Shown: positions 1 through 6,563, numbered from the stretch's first letter. The stretch is DNA of 7,472 nt from Robiginitomaculum sp. (GCA_026993275.1 JALWUB010000131.1:1-7472); one strand, 5' to 3'. Numbers and translations are program-made. Notes: a model not told the origin generated them from the letters alone.

Positions 1-205
1 CAGGGTGGTGCCCTTTGCAAGCGGCCCGGGCCCTTGAGATGAAGCGAGGATCGCGCCCTGCGGGTTTGGCAGAGTTTCGCCCTGATTGCGTTGCAAGGGA
101 TTGAAATAGACTCCCTGTTCCTGCTCCCTTGCGCCTGGTCAGAACGAAACTCTGCCAAACTGACGGCGCGGGGTTTACAGGCCTACGCCCTAGGCTCAGG
201 CCCCA
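1..205 (+). ncRNA. ssrS: 6S RNA, probable; 5' end at or just beyond the window edge
   Basis: 6S RNA mimics an open promoter, binds housekeeping RNA polymerase holoenzyme and dampens transcription in stationary phase. Positions 15-38 read TTTGCAAGCGG, then CCCGGGCCCTTGAG. This lines up almost base for base with the E. coli 6S 5' bubble strand (TTCGCAAGCGG, then GCCAGTCCCCTGAG) and lies at nearly the same distance from the 5' end. The 3' side has GGGGTTTACAGGCC at 170-183, like GGGTTACAGCC in E. coli. Between them is a long imperfect apical stem: CGCGCC 52-57 with GGCGCG 165-170, a perfect 16-bp pair 64-79 with 145-160, CTGA 82-85 with TCAG 139-142, and GCAAGGGA 93-100 with TCCCTTGC 125-132. 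A weak closing stem (3-12 with 193-203) sets the approximate 3' end. The promoter would lie left of the window. No gene-like reading frame is credible here. The identification rests on remembered E. coli sequence and structure, not on a covariance search. Confidence 0.74.
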
Positions 206-390
206 TTAATCCCATGCAAAACATTGCCTCGGCTCTATTCTCTCAGAAGACGCCGTTTCAACCGCACCCCGGACTGGCGCGCCCTCTCCTTGCGAACATT
301 CCACTGCCTGGAAACCGTTCCCTCTGCTATCCTCATATGGTTCTTGTGAATCTGCGCTCTGGACTTTCAAGGCCAGAGTGACGCAGAGAC
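206..390. other. Intergenic region between 6S RNA and the serine hydrolase
   Basis: About 185 bp without a gene. A 96-codon open frame crosses it from inside the 6S RNA but has no ribosome binding site and no recognisable protein features. No convincing -35/-10 pair or rho-independent terminator is visible. The only strong structure is the near-palindrome at 351-387, listed separately. The 5-formyltetrahydrofolate cyclo-ligase gene that often follows ssrS in other proteobacteria is not here. Confidence 0.6.
351..387. repeat. 37-bp near-palindrome upstream of the serine hydrolase
   Basis: The arms are TCTGCGCTCTGG (351-362) and CCAGAG (373-378) plus CGCAGA (382-387). They pair as 6 + 6 bp, with a 3-nt bulge (TGA, 379-381) on the right arm and a 10-nt centre (363-372) that is itself partly symmetric (CTT with AAG). 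It ends 39 bp before the ATG at 427. It has no T-tract, so it is not a standard intrinsic terminator. It could be an operator, an RNA hairpin in a leader, or a remnant repeat; the sequence does not decide between these. Confidence 0.6.
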
Positions 391-426
391 TTGAACCGGC
401 GGTCCTTTGACGGCATCAAGAGAGCC

Positions 427-1560
427 ATGGACACCTTGCCTCTTTCGGGTGTGTGCGCGCAGGGCTTTGAGCCGGTGCGCGACACCTTCACCGCCCTGTT
501 TGCCGAAGGCCTCGAGCGCGGCGCCAGCCTTGCCGTGCTCATTGATGGCGACGTGGTGCTGGACATCGCCGCGGGCTGGGCCGACCGGGCGCAAACCCAG
601 CCGATGACGGCGCACAGCCTGATCCCGGTATTTTCCTGCTCCAAGGCGATTTCCTCGCTGGTCATCGCCAAGGCGGTCAGCGAGGGTGCGTTGTCCTACG
701 AGCAGGCCGTGACTTCGCTATGGCCGGAATTTGCCGCGCAGGGCAAGGGCGAGGTCACCGTGGGCGAGGCGCTGTCGCACCAGGCCGGGCTGTGCGCCAT
801 CCCCGGCAACTGGGCCCCGGAAGACTGGTTCGACTGGGACAAGACCTGCGCCCGCCTGGCCGCGATGAAACCGCTATGGCCGCTGGGCGAAGGCTCGGGC
901 TATCATCCGGTCACTTGGGGTTACATTGCTGGCGAGATTATCCGCCGCGCCACGTCGCGCACCATTGGCACCATATTGCGCGAGGACTTGTGCGCGCCGG
1001 ACGCTATCGATTTCTGGATTGGCCTGCCGGACGAAGAGCACGGCCGGGTGGCGCAAACCACCAAGCCATCCCGGGTGCCTGATTTTGGCCAGCTCAATGA
1101 CTTTCAAAAACTCGCCTTTCTGAAGCCCTGGTCCTCGCCGGGCCGGCGCGGCGGCGCGGCCTGGCGGCGCATGGAAATCCCTTCCGCCAATGGCCATGGC
1201 ACGGCGCGGGCGATGGCGGAACTGATCAGCATCTATGCGCGCGGCGGCAAATTGGGCGCCCGCCAGATCGTCGATGAAAACGCCCTGGCCGAAGCCATGA
1301 AAGAGCGTGTCGCCGGACCGGACCGGGTGCTGCCCAATGACCTGAGCTTTGGCGCAGGGCTGATCCGCAACACCCCCGGGCGGCTGGTCTATGGGCCGGG
1401 CCTGCGCACGGTGGGCCATACGGGCTTTGGCGGCTCGTGCCTGTTTGCCGATCCCGACCGGCGGCTTTCCTTTGGCTATGCCACCGCCAAACAGGATGCC
1501 GAGCTGGTCAGCGACAACCGCGCCCGGCGGCTGATCGCATCGCTCTATGACTGTTTGTAA
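427..1560 (+). CDS. Serine hydrolase, class C beta-lactamase / EstB-like family
   Basis: A 377-aa protein of the beta-lactamase superfamily (PF00144), close in motif pattern to EstB/LACTB-type esterases. The catalytic SxxK is S70-C-S-K73, in the context FSCSKAIS. The tyrosine motif is probably Y159 (GYHPVTWGYIAGEIIRR, typical of this family). The third motif is H331-T-G, in VGHTGFGGSCLFADP. The N-terminal part has the usual 'avlidGdvvldiaaG' strand pair. There is no signal peptide or membrane segment, so it is probably cytoplasmic and an esterase, amidase or peptidase rather than an antibiotic-resistance enzyme; the substrate is unknown. The frame is open from a TTG at 391. I prefer ATG 427 because the added 12 residues do not look conserved and TTG 391 has no ribosome binding site. 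TTGAAC at 391-396 could instead be a -35, with a weak CATCAA 17 bp downstream. It sits alone between the 6S RNA and a small membrane protein gene. Confidence 0.88.
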   Translation: MDTLPLSGVCAQGFEPVRDTFTALFAEGLERGASLAVLIDGDVVLDIAAGWADRAQTQPMTAHSLIPVFSCSKAISSLVIAKAVSEGALSYEQAVTSLWPEFAAQGKGEVTVGEALSHQAGLCAIPGNWAPEDWFDWDKTCARLAAMKPLWPLGEGSGYHPVTWGYIAGEIIRRATSRTIGTILREDLCAPDAIDFWIGLPDEEHGRVAQTTKPSRVPDFGQLNDFQKLAFLKPWSSPGRRGGAAWRRMEIPSANGHGTARAMAELISIYARGGKLGARQIVDENALAEAMKERVAGPDRVLPNDLSFGAGLIRNTPGRLVYGPGLRTVGHTGFGGSCLFADPDRRLSFGYATAKQDAELVSDNRARRLIASLYDCL

Positions 1561-1589
1561 GGTCTCCCAACGGCCAAACGGCACAAAGC

Positions 1590-1628
1590 TTGCCTGGTCC
1601 CGAAAGGCAGTGTTTTAGTATGGGACCA
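1590..1628 (+). promoter_or_regulatory. Possible promoter of the 63-aa protein, inside a 7-bp dyad
   Basis: A -10-like TAGTAT (1616-1621) ends 6 nt before ATG 1628. TTGCCT (1590-1595) is a possible -35 with a long 20-bp spacer. The inverted repeat TGGTCCC (1595-1601) and GGGACCA (1622-1628) brackets the -10 and could be an operator. A competing small hairpin (TGCCT 1591-1595 with AGGCA 1605-1609, then TGTTTT) might instead act as a weak terminator for the hydrolase gene. No Shine-Dalgarno sequence precedes the ATG. Confidence 0.35.
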
Positions 1629-1819
1629 TGGCCATGAGCGAAGACAAACCGGGCAGGACAAGGCGTTTGCTGACCATCACCGCGCTGGCGCTGGCAGGCA
1701 GTGCGGCCTTCGCCCTGGCCCAGTGGAGCCATGGCGCCATGGAAATGGCCGCGTGGTTTCTCGTCGCCTTTTGCGCCGGCGGCCTGGTCAGCCAGTTTCA
1801 GCGCCCGCGGCCATTCTGA
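1628..1819 (+). CDS. Small two-helix membrane protein, function unknown
   Basis: 63 aa. A short charged N-terminus (MAMSEDKPGRTRR) is followed by two hydrophobic stretches, about residues 14-31 (LLTITALALAGSAAFALA) and 39-55 (MEMAAWFLVAFCAGGLV), and a basic tail (QRPRPF). This predicts a hairpin inner-membrane protein with both ends probably in the cytoplasm. I do not recognise a family. Support for a real gene: an ATG close behind a promoter-like element, a strongly patterned hydrophobic protein, and a stop that fits neatly into the end of the convergent tlpA gene, which it overlaps by 22 bp. ATG 1634 (MSEDKP) is an alternative start. It may be lineage-specific or a chance open frame. Confidence 0.55.
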   Translation: MAMSEDKPGRTRRLLTITALALAGSAAFALAQWSHGAMEMAAWFLVAFCAGGLVSQFQRPRPF

Positions 1820-2400
1820 ACCGCCCGGATCAGCCTGTGCGCCGCTTCGCTGTTCCAGTCGGCGCCGCCGGAAAGCCGCGCCTGTTCGCGGCCGCTCTTG
1901 TCATACAAGATGGTCAGGGGCAGGCCGGACGGCGCCCCGGGCACGGTCAGCTTTTGCGCCAGGGCAAAGCTGGTATCGCGGTAAAGCGGCAGATTGCTGA
2001 TCCCGGCCTTGTCCAGGAAGGCCTGCGCATCGGCCTTGGCGCGGTCCATATTGACCGTCAGCACGACAAAATCATCACCGCCCAGGGCCTGCTGCAGGGC
2101 GCTGAGAGACGGCATTTCCTCAACACATGGCGCGCACCAGCTGGCCCACAGGTTGAGCAGCACCGTGCGGCCGCGAAAATCCGCCAGGCTGGTCTTGCCC
2201 CCGGGACCGTCAAAGCGGTCCAGCGGCTGTGCCGGCGGATTGTCCAGAAACACCAGCTCCTGCATTGGCCCGGTGGCCAGTGCCTTGAGTGGATTGCGGC
2301 TGGCGGGGGGGCTCGTCAGCGCCTGGGCAATCACGTATAGGATGACAGCCGCAGCAGATGCGGCAAGAACGATCAGGACGGTTTTGCGCAAAGAGGACAT
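1798..2400 (-). CDS. tlpA: TlpA-family thiol:disulfide oxidoreductase, membrane-anchored
   Basis: A 200-aa thioredoxin-fold protein tethered to the periplasmic face of the inner membrane. Residues 8-28 form an uncleaved signal anchor. The active site is W88-C89-A90-P91-C92, in LLNLWASWCAPCVEEMPSL. The cis-proline loop is G159-L-P161-L-T, and the C-terminal helix ends near residue 196. Members of this family reduce periplasmic disulfides: the Bradyrhizobium TlpA protein serves cytochrome oxidase (CuA/ScoI) maturation, and CcmG/ResA relatives serve cytochrome c. The exact client here cannot be read from sequence. Placement divergent from argH is common in alphaproteobacteria. Its promoter appears to lie in the 28-bp gap and the first codons of argH. 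The 3' end overlaps the convergent small membrane protein gene by 22 bp. Confidence 0.92.
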   Translation of the reverse strand: MSSLRKTVLIVLAASAAAVILYVIAQALTSPPASRNPLKALATGPMQELVFLDNPPAQPLDRFDGPGGKTSLADFRGRTVLLNLWASWCAPCVEEMPSLSALQQALGGDDFVVLTVNMDRAKADAQAFLDKAGISNLPLYRDTSFALAQKLTVPGAPSGLPLTILYDKSGREQARLSGGADWNSEAAHRLIRAVQNGRGR

Positions 2401-2418
2401 GCGCCTTGTTTAGGCGCA
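2400..2418. repeat. Dyad in the tlpA-argH divergent gap
   Basis: TGCGCC (2400-2405) and GGCGCA (2413-2418) form a perfect 6-bp inverted repeat around the 7-bp centre TTGTTTA. That centre contains the proposed tlpA -10. It could be an operator for both genes or a small hairpin just before the argH ribosome binding site. At six base pairs in GC-rich DNA it could also be chance. Confidence 0.4.
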
Positions 2419-2435
2419 AAAGGCGGCGATGACAA
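2407..2435 (-). promoter_or_regulatory. Candidate leaderless promoter of tlpA, overlapping the argH start
   Basis: On the minus strand TTGTCA (2435-2430) and TAAACA (2412-2407) are separated by exactly 17 bp, and the -10 ends 6 nt before the tlpA ATG. Transcription would begin at or beside the start codon. The -35 matches the consensus at 5 of 6 positions, the -10 at only 3 of 6. The -35 lies on argH codons 1-3, so the two genes share control DNA. Confidence 0.4.
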
Positions 2436-3820
2436 AAGACAAAAACACTGCGCTGTGGGGCGGGCGCTTCGAGAGCGCCCCGGATGATGTCATGCAGGCC
2501 ATCAATGCCTCGATTGGCGTCGATCAGAGACTGGCGGCCGAGGACATTGCCGGATCGCGCGCCCATGCCGCCATGCTCGCCGCAACCGGCATCATCAGTG
2601 CCGAAGACGAAAAGGCCATTCAACAGGGCCTGGATGTGATCGCGGACGAGATTGCCCGCGGCGCCTTTGCCTTCAGCGACGCCCTTGAAGACATTCACAT
2701 GCACATCGAGGCGCGCCTTGGCGAACTGATCGGCGAGGCTGCCGGGCGGCTGCACACGGCGCGCTCGCGCAATGACCAGGTGGTCACGGATTTGCGCCTG
2801 TGGGTGCGCGGCGCCATTGACGGCCTGCAAGAGCAGATCCGCGCCTTTCAGCGCGCCCTGGTGGCGCTGGCGGAGCCCCATGCCGGCACCATCATGCCCG
2901 GCTTTACGCATTTGCAAAGCGCCCAGCCGGTCAGTTTCGGCCACCATTTGCTGGCCTATGTGCAGATGATGGAGCGCGATTACGGGCGTTTTGGCGATGC
3001 CCGCGCCCGCCTCAACGAATGCCCCCTGGGTGCGGCAGCCCTGGCCGGGACCGCCTATCCCATAGACCGGGAAATGACCGCGCAGGCGCTGGGCTTTGAC
3101 CGCCCCATGGCCAATTCGCTGGACGCCGTCTCGGCGCGCGACTTCGCCCTGGAGTTTCTCTCTGCCGCCAGCATTTGCGCCGTGCACCTGTCGCGCCTGG
3201 CCGAGGAGATCGTGCTGTGGACCTCGGCCGGATTTGCTTTTGTTGCGCTCAGCGACGCCTTTTCCACCGGCTCCTCGATCATGCCGCAAAAGCGCAATCC
3301 CGACGCGGCCGAACTGGTGCGCGCCAAGAGCGGCCGCATTGCCGGGGATCTGCAGGCCCTTCTGATGGTCATGAAGGGCCTACCGCTGGCCTATTCCAAG
3401 GACATGCAGGAAGACAAGGAGCCGGTGTTTGATGCGCATGATGCGCTGCGCCTGTGCCTAGCCGCCATGACCGGCATGATTGCGGACCTGCAGGTCAATA
3501 CCGGTGCCATGGCCGCCGCCGCCGGGGCCAATCATGCCACCGCCACCGACCTGGCCGACTGGCTGGTGCGCGAAACCGGCATGGCGTTCCGCCGCGCCCA
3601 CCATCTGACCGGCCAGATCGTCAGGCTGGCGGAACAGCAGGGCAAGACCCTGGATGCGCTGTCCCTGGAGGACATGCAACGCCTTGCGCCAATGCTCGAT
3701 GAGCGGGTATTTTCGGTGCTCAGCCCCGCCGCCTCGATGGCCAGCCGCAGCAGTTATGGCGGCACAGCGCCGCACAATGTCAAGGCGCAAATCGCCAAGT
3801 GGAAGGACGCCCTGAAATGA
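2429..3820 (+). CDS. argH: Argininosuccinate lyase
   Basis: 463 aa, the normal length for the family. It splits argininosuccinate into arginine and fumarate, the last step of arginine biosynthesis; the enzyme is a cytoplasmic homotetramer of the fumarase/aspartase superfamily. The N-terminus carries the typical [12 protein letters not shown]. Conserved region 1 is HTARSRNDQ (109-117). The catalytic histidine is H161, in [17 protein letters not shown]. The flexible signature loop [12 protein letters not shown] (281-292) holds the catalytic serine. A further substrate-site segment is [11 protein letters not shown] (322-332). The start is fixed by AAAAGG at 2418-2423, five bases before ATG 2429. 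The stop overlaps the ATG of the next gene (ATGA), so translation is probably coupled to lptM. No key residue is missing. Confidence 0.98.
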   Translation: MTKDKNTALWGGRFESAPDDVMQAINASIGVDQRLAAEDIAGSRAHAAMLAATGIISAEDEKAIQQGLDVIADEIARGAFAFSDALEDIHMHIEARLGELIGEAAGRLHTARSRNDQVVTDLRLWVRGAIDGLQEQIRAFQRALVALAEPHAGTIMPGFTHLQSAQPVSFGHHLLAYVQMMERDYGRFGDARARLNECPLGAAALAGTAYPIDREMTAQALGFDRPMANSLDAVSARDFALEFLSAASICAVHLSRLAEEIVLWTSAGFAFVALSDAFSTGSSIMPQKRNPDAAELVRAKSGRIAGDLQALLMVMKGLPLAYSKDMQEDKEPVFDAHDALRLCLAAMTGMIADLQVNTGAMAAAAGANHATATDLADWLVRETGMAFRRAHHLTGQIVRLAEQQGKTLDALSLEDMQRLAPMLDERVFSVLSPAASMASRSSYGGTAPHNVKAQIAKWKDALK

Positions 3821-3969
3821 TTCGCACAAGCCTCGCCGCCCTCGCCCTTGCCACCCTGATGCTGGCCGGTTGCGGCCTGCGCGGCGACCCGGCCGTACCG
3901 CCCGCCAAGGGCGAGGCCGCGCATCCCGCGGCCCCGGACCAGAGCGGAACCCGCGGCAAGCGGCCCTGA
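3817..3969 (+). CDS. lptM: Small LptM-like lipoprotein
   Basis: A 50-aa reading frame, short enough to be missed by automatic calling. Residues 1-18 are a lipoprotein signal peptide ([18 protein letters not shown]) with lipobox L16-A17-G18-C19, so C19 would be lipidated. The next residues, [10 protein letters not shown], match the small-lipoprotein pattern 'LAGCGxKGPLxxP' of the LptM/YifL group. The rest is short, rich in Ala, Pro and charged residues, and probably disordered. In E. coli, LptM helps the LPS translocon LptD-LptE mature with correct disulfides; that role here is inferred from family and position only. A gene of this kind directly after argH is widespread in proteobacteria. The start overlaps the argH stop, and GGAAGGA at 3801-3807 is a good ribosome binding site 9 nt upstream. 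Confidence 0.85.
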   Translation: MIRTSLAALALATLMLAGCGLRGDPAVPPAKGEAAHPAAPDQSGTRGKRP

Positions 3970-3979
3970 CGCGCAGGCG

Positions 3980-3990
3980 CACCAATGGTG
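3980..3990. repeat. 11-bp palindrome upstream of the DUF4175 gene
   Basis: CACCA-A-TGGTG is a perfect 5-bp dyad around one base, lying just upstream of the possible promoter region. It is a candidate operator half-site pair, or chance; nothing else supports a function. Confidence 0.25.
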
Positions 3991-4021
3991 TCATTTGTGC
4001 TGCGCCGCGGCGGAAGGCTGC

Positions 4022-4027
4022 TATAAT
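4022..4027 (+). promoter_or_regulatory. Consensus -10 element TATAAT before the DUF4175 gene
   Basis: A perfect TATAAT stands out in GC-rich sequence and ends 7 nt before ATG 4035, so transcription would start at or next to the start codon. No good -35 lies at 16-18 bp; the nearest candidate, TTGTGC (3995-4000), gives a 21-bp spacer. No Shine-Dalgarno sequence lies at a usable distance (GGAAGG at 4012-4017 is too far). A leaderless transcript would explain this. The gene may also be read from the argH-lptM operon. Confidence 0.5.
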
Positions 4028-4034
4028 CGGCGCC

Positions 4035-6542
4035 ATGGTTTCCGGATCACGCCTGCGTATTGCCCTGGCCCGCCTGGCGGTGGTGCTGGATCTTTTGTGG
4101 GAGCGCGCCGTGCCGGTGCTGTTCCCGGCGCTGCTGTTCCCCGCGCTCTATACGGCCGCGGCACTGTTTGGCCTGTGGGACTGGCTGGGCGATCCGTGGC
4201 GCATGCTGGCACTGGCCGCCACGCTGGCGCTGATGCTGTATTGCGCCATCAGGGGTGCGCGCGGCTTTGCCTGGCCTTCGGCGGCGCAACGCGCCCGGCG
4301 GCTGGAGCAGGATGCGCATTTGCACGGCAGGCCGCTGGAACTGCTGGGCGATGCGCCGGCCCAGGCCGCCGATGCGCAAAGCCTGCGTCTGTGGACAGCC
4401 CAGCAACAGCGCGCCGCAAAGGCACTGCAGCGTCTGCGCCCGCGCCTGCCGCGCGCGGCGCTGGCGCGCCGTGACCGCCATGGCCTGCGCGCCGCGGCGC
4501 TGTTATTGCTGTTTGCCGCCATGGTGCTGGCCGGGCCGCAGGCCGGATCGCGCCTTGATGATGCCTTTGCGCTGCGCCCATTGGGCAAGCCCGATGGCGG
4601 TGCGCGCCTGGAGGCCTGGATTTCCCCGCCGGACTATACACGCCTGCCGCCGCATTTTCTTGCATCCGGCACCGGCCGGGATGGCACAGACCCGTTGCAA
4701 GCCCTGAGCGGCTCGGTCTTGCATCTGCATATCAGCGGCGCAGGCGCCAGGCCGGTCTTGCGGCATACCCTAAAGGGAAAAACCCGGCGCATCGCCTTTA
4801 GCCGGACCGGGCCGGGCGATTTCACCCTGGCGCTGAAACTGGACCAGCCGGGCCTGCTGACCCTGCGCCATCCCCTGGCGCGGCGCTGGCACATCGCGCC
4901 GGTGCCGGACCAGCCGCCCAAGATCATTTTTACCCGCAATCCCGCGGGCACGGCCAGTGACGCGCTGGGGTTTTCCTATGCGGCACACGATGACACGGGC
5001 ATTGCCGCGGTGGCGCTGCAAATCGCACGCTCCGACGGGTCCGCCGCGCCGGAGCGCAAACCCCTGGACCTGCCCGCGCTGAACGCCAAGACCATCAAGG
5101 ACAAGGTGGTGCTGGACCTGACCCGGCACCGCTGGGCCGGACTGGCGGTGCGCCTGAGCCTGATTGCCCGCGATGGCGCCGGGCAGGAAAGCACCAGCCA
5201 AAGTGTCGCCATGACCTTGCCGCAAAAGCTCTTTGTCAACCCGCTGGCCAAGGCGATTGCCGAACAGCGCACCTTGCTGGTGCGCACAACAGCGCCCTAT
5301 GCGCCATTTCCCAAGCGCCCGCCGCGGACCGCCGAAGACGCGCGGGCGCAGCCGCTCTTTGCCGAGGACAATCCGGCCGAGCGGCTGGAGCGGGCGCCCG
5401 CGCCAGTGCGCCGCGCCGCCGCCCTGATGCAGGCCAGCCTGCGCGCGCCGGAGCTTTATTTCAAGGATCCGGCGGTCTATGCCGGTTTGCGCTATGCCGC
5501 CGGTCAATTACGCCTGGCACGGCGGCGCGCGGACCTTGCCGGACTGGATGATGAGTTGTGGGCGCTGGCACAATGGGTCGAAGGCGGCTCGCTCGCCGAT
5601 GCCCGCGCCGCCCTGAAAGCGGCGGAGCGCGCCTTTCGCCGGGCGCTGGCCCGCAACGCCCCTGCGGATGAACTGGCGCGGCTGATGCAGCGCTATGAAC
5701 GCGCCGTGAAACGCTATTTGCAGGCCCTTGCCGAAGATGCCCTGCGGCACGGCAAGATGGCGCAAAATGGCGGCGGCTCCAGCCTGGACAGCAGCCAGTT
5801 GCAGGACATGCTCAATGCTCTCAAGGCCCTCTCCGAGACCGGCGCGCGCGGCGATGCGCGCAAATTGCTGCAGGCCCTGTCAGCGCTGTTGCAGAACATG
5901 CGCATGCAACTGGCCGCCGGGGCCGGGCCCGGTGACGATCCGGCCAGCGCGGCCATGCGCAAGGCGCTCGAGGAACTGGGCGAACTGACCGCCAGGCAGC
6001 GCGAACTCCTGGACCGGCTGTTCCGCCAGAACCAGGCCGCGCAAGGGCAGGAGGGCAGCACACCCGCCGGGACCGGCCGCGATCAGGGCCGCAATCTGGC
6101 CACGGAGGAACAGGCGCTGAGCGGGCGGCTTGGCGCTCTGGCCAGGGAACAGGATAAGGCTGGCCGTTCCGGCACGGCCCAGGCCTTGCAACAGGGCGCG
6201 CAGGATATGGAAGAGACCGCCAAGGCCCTGCGCCAGGGCAAGGGCGATGAGGCCATGGACAAGGGCAAGGCGGCGCTCTCGGCCTTGCGCCAGGGCAATG
6301 AGAAACTGGCGGCGGAACTGTTCAGGCAGATGCAGGGGCAAAAGCGCGCCGGGCAGACGCTGGACCCGTTTGGCCGCCCGGCCGGCAACAGCGTGCTGGG
6401 CGGCGCTGGCGTGCGTGTGCCCGATATCATCAATGCGCGCCGCGCCCGCAAGATCCTGCAGCAATTGCGTGACCGCGCCGCCCAGCGGAACCGGCCCAAG
6501 GAAGAACTGGACTATCTTGACCGCCTGCTGGAACGGTTTTGA
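4035..6542 (+). CDS. DUF4175 / TIGR02302-family inner-membrane protein
   Basis: 835 aa from ATG 4035. The open frame reaches back to 3870, but that extension runs antisense-like through the lptM frame and reads as Arg/Pro-rich nonsense, so I reject it. Two transmembrane helices lie at about 26-46 and 55-73. A cytoplasmic segment follows with the family-like ARRLEQDAHLHGRPLELL (about 87-104). A third helix lies at about 151-167. A large, presumably periplasmic part has beta-rich (Ig-like) sequence from about 185 to 400. The C-terminal third is a helical, Gln/Ala/Arg-rich coiled-coil region. The end is the clearest family mark: LDPFGRPAGN, VRVPDIINARRARKIL and RPKEELDYLDRLLERF. The function of this alphaproteobacterial family is unknown; its recurring place beside argH and lptM suggests an envelope role. 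It ends 21 bp before a convergent methyltransferase gene, with no terminator visible in the gap. Confidence 0.9.
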   Translation: MVSGSRLRIALARLAVVLDLLWERAVPVLFPALLFPALYTAAALFGLWDWLGDPWRMLALAATLALMLYCAIRGARGFAWPSAAQRARRLEQDAHLHGRPLELLGDAPAQAADAQSLRLWTAQQQRAAKALQRLRPRLPRAALARRDRHGLRAAALLLLFAAMVLAGPQAGSRLDDAFALRPLGKPDGGARLEAWISPPDYTRLPPHFLASGTGRDGTDPLQALSGSVLHLHISGAGARPVLRHTLKGKTRRIAFSRTGPGDFTLALKLDQPGLLTLRHPLARRWHIAPVPDQPPKIIFTRNPAGTASDALGFSYAAHDDTGIAAVALQIARSDGSAAPERKPLDLPALNAKTIKDKVVLDLTRHRWAGLAVRLSLIARDGAGQESTSQSVAMTLPQKLFVNPLAKAIAEQRTLLVRTTAPYAPFPKRPPRTAEDARAQPLFAEDNPAERLERAPAPVRRAAALMQASLRAPELYFKDPAVYAGLRYAAGQLRLARRRADLAGLDDELWALAQWVEGGSLADARAALKAAERAFRRALARNAPADELARLMQRYERAVKRYLQALAEDALRHGKMAQNGGGSSLDSSQLQDMLNALKALSETGARGDARKLLQALSALLQNMRMQLAAGAGPGDDPASAAMRKALEELGELTARQRELLDRLFRQNQAAQGQEGSTPAGTGRDQGRNLATEEQALSGRLGALAREQDKAGRSGTAQALQQGAQDMEETAKALRQGKGDEAMDKGKAALSALRQGNEKLAAELFRQMQGQKRAGQTLDPFGRPAGNSVLGGAGVRVPDIINARRARKILQQLRDRAAQRNRPKEELDYLDRLLERF

Positions 6543-6563
6543 ACCATTGAAGTATGATTGTGT

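Noticed and set aside
91..381. 96-codon open frame on the + strand
   Set aside because: It starts inside the 6S RNA stem, has no ribosome binding site, and its translation shows no domain or membrane pattern.
367..430. tRNA-like fragment on the minus strand (GGTTCAAGTCTCTG resembles a T-loop and 3' stem)
   Set aside because: The 5' side of the T-stem (GCCGG) does not pair with CTCTG, and no matching acceptor or anticodon arm could be built nearby; at most it is a chance match or decayed remnant.
1723..2340. 205-codon open frame on the + strand across tlpA
   Set aside because: Antisense shadow of a well-supported tlpA gene with an intact WCAPC site.
2210..3289. 359-codon open frame on the minus strand opposite tlpA/argH
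   Set aside because: A shadow of the argH frame in GC-rich DNA; low-complexity Gly/His/Gln-rich translation with no recognisable domain.
3870..4034. N-terminal extension of the DUF4175 frame
   Set aside because: It overlaps the lptM gene in another frame, is Arg/Pro-rich with no family resemblance, and ATG 4035 begins a typical N-terminus.
5880..6464. 194-codon open frame on the minus strand inside the DUF4175 gene
   Set aside because: Antisense shadow of the conserved C-terminal coiled-coil region; no independent start signal.
6543..6563. Terminator between the convergent DUF4175 and methyltransferase genes
   Set aside because: Only 21 bp separate them and no stem with a T-tract is present on either strand.
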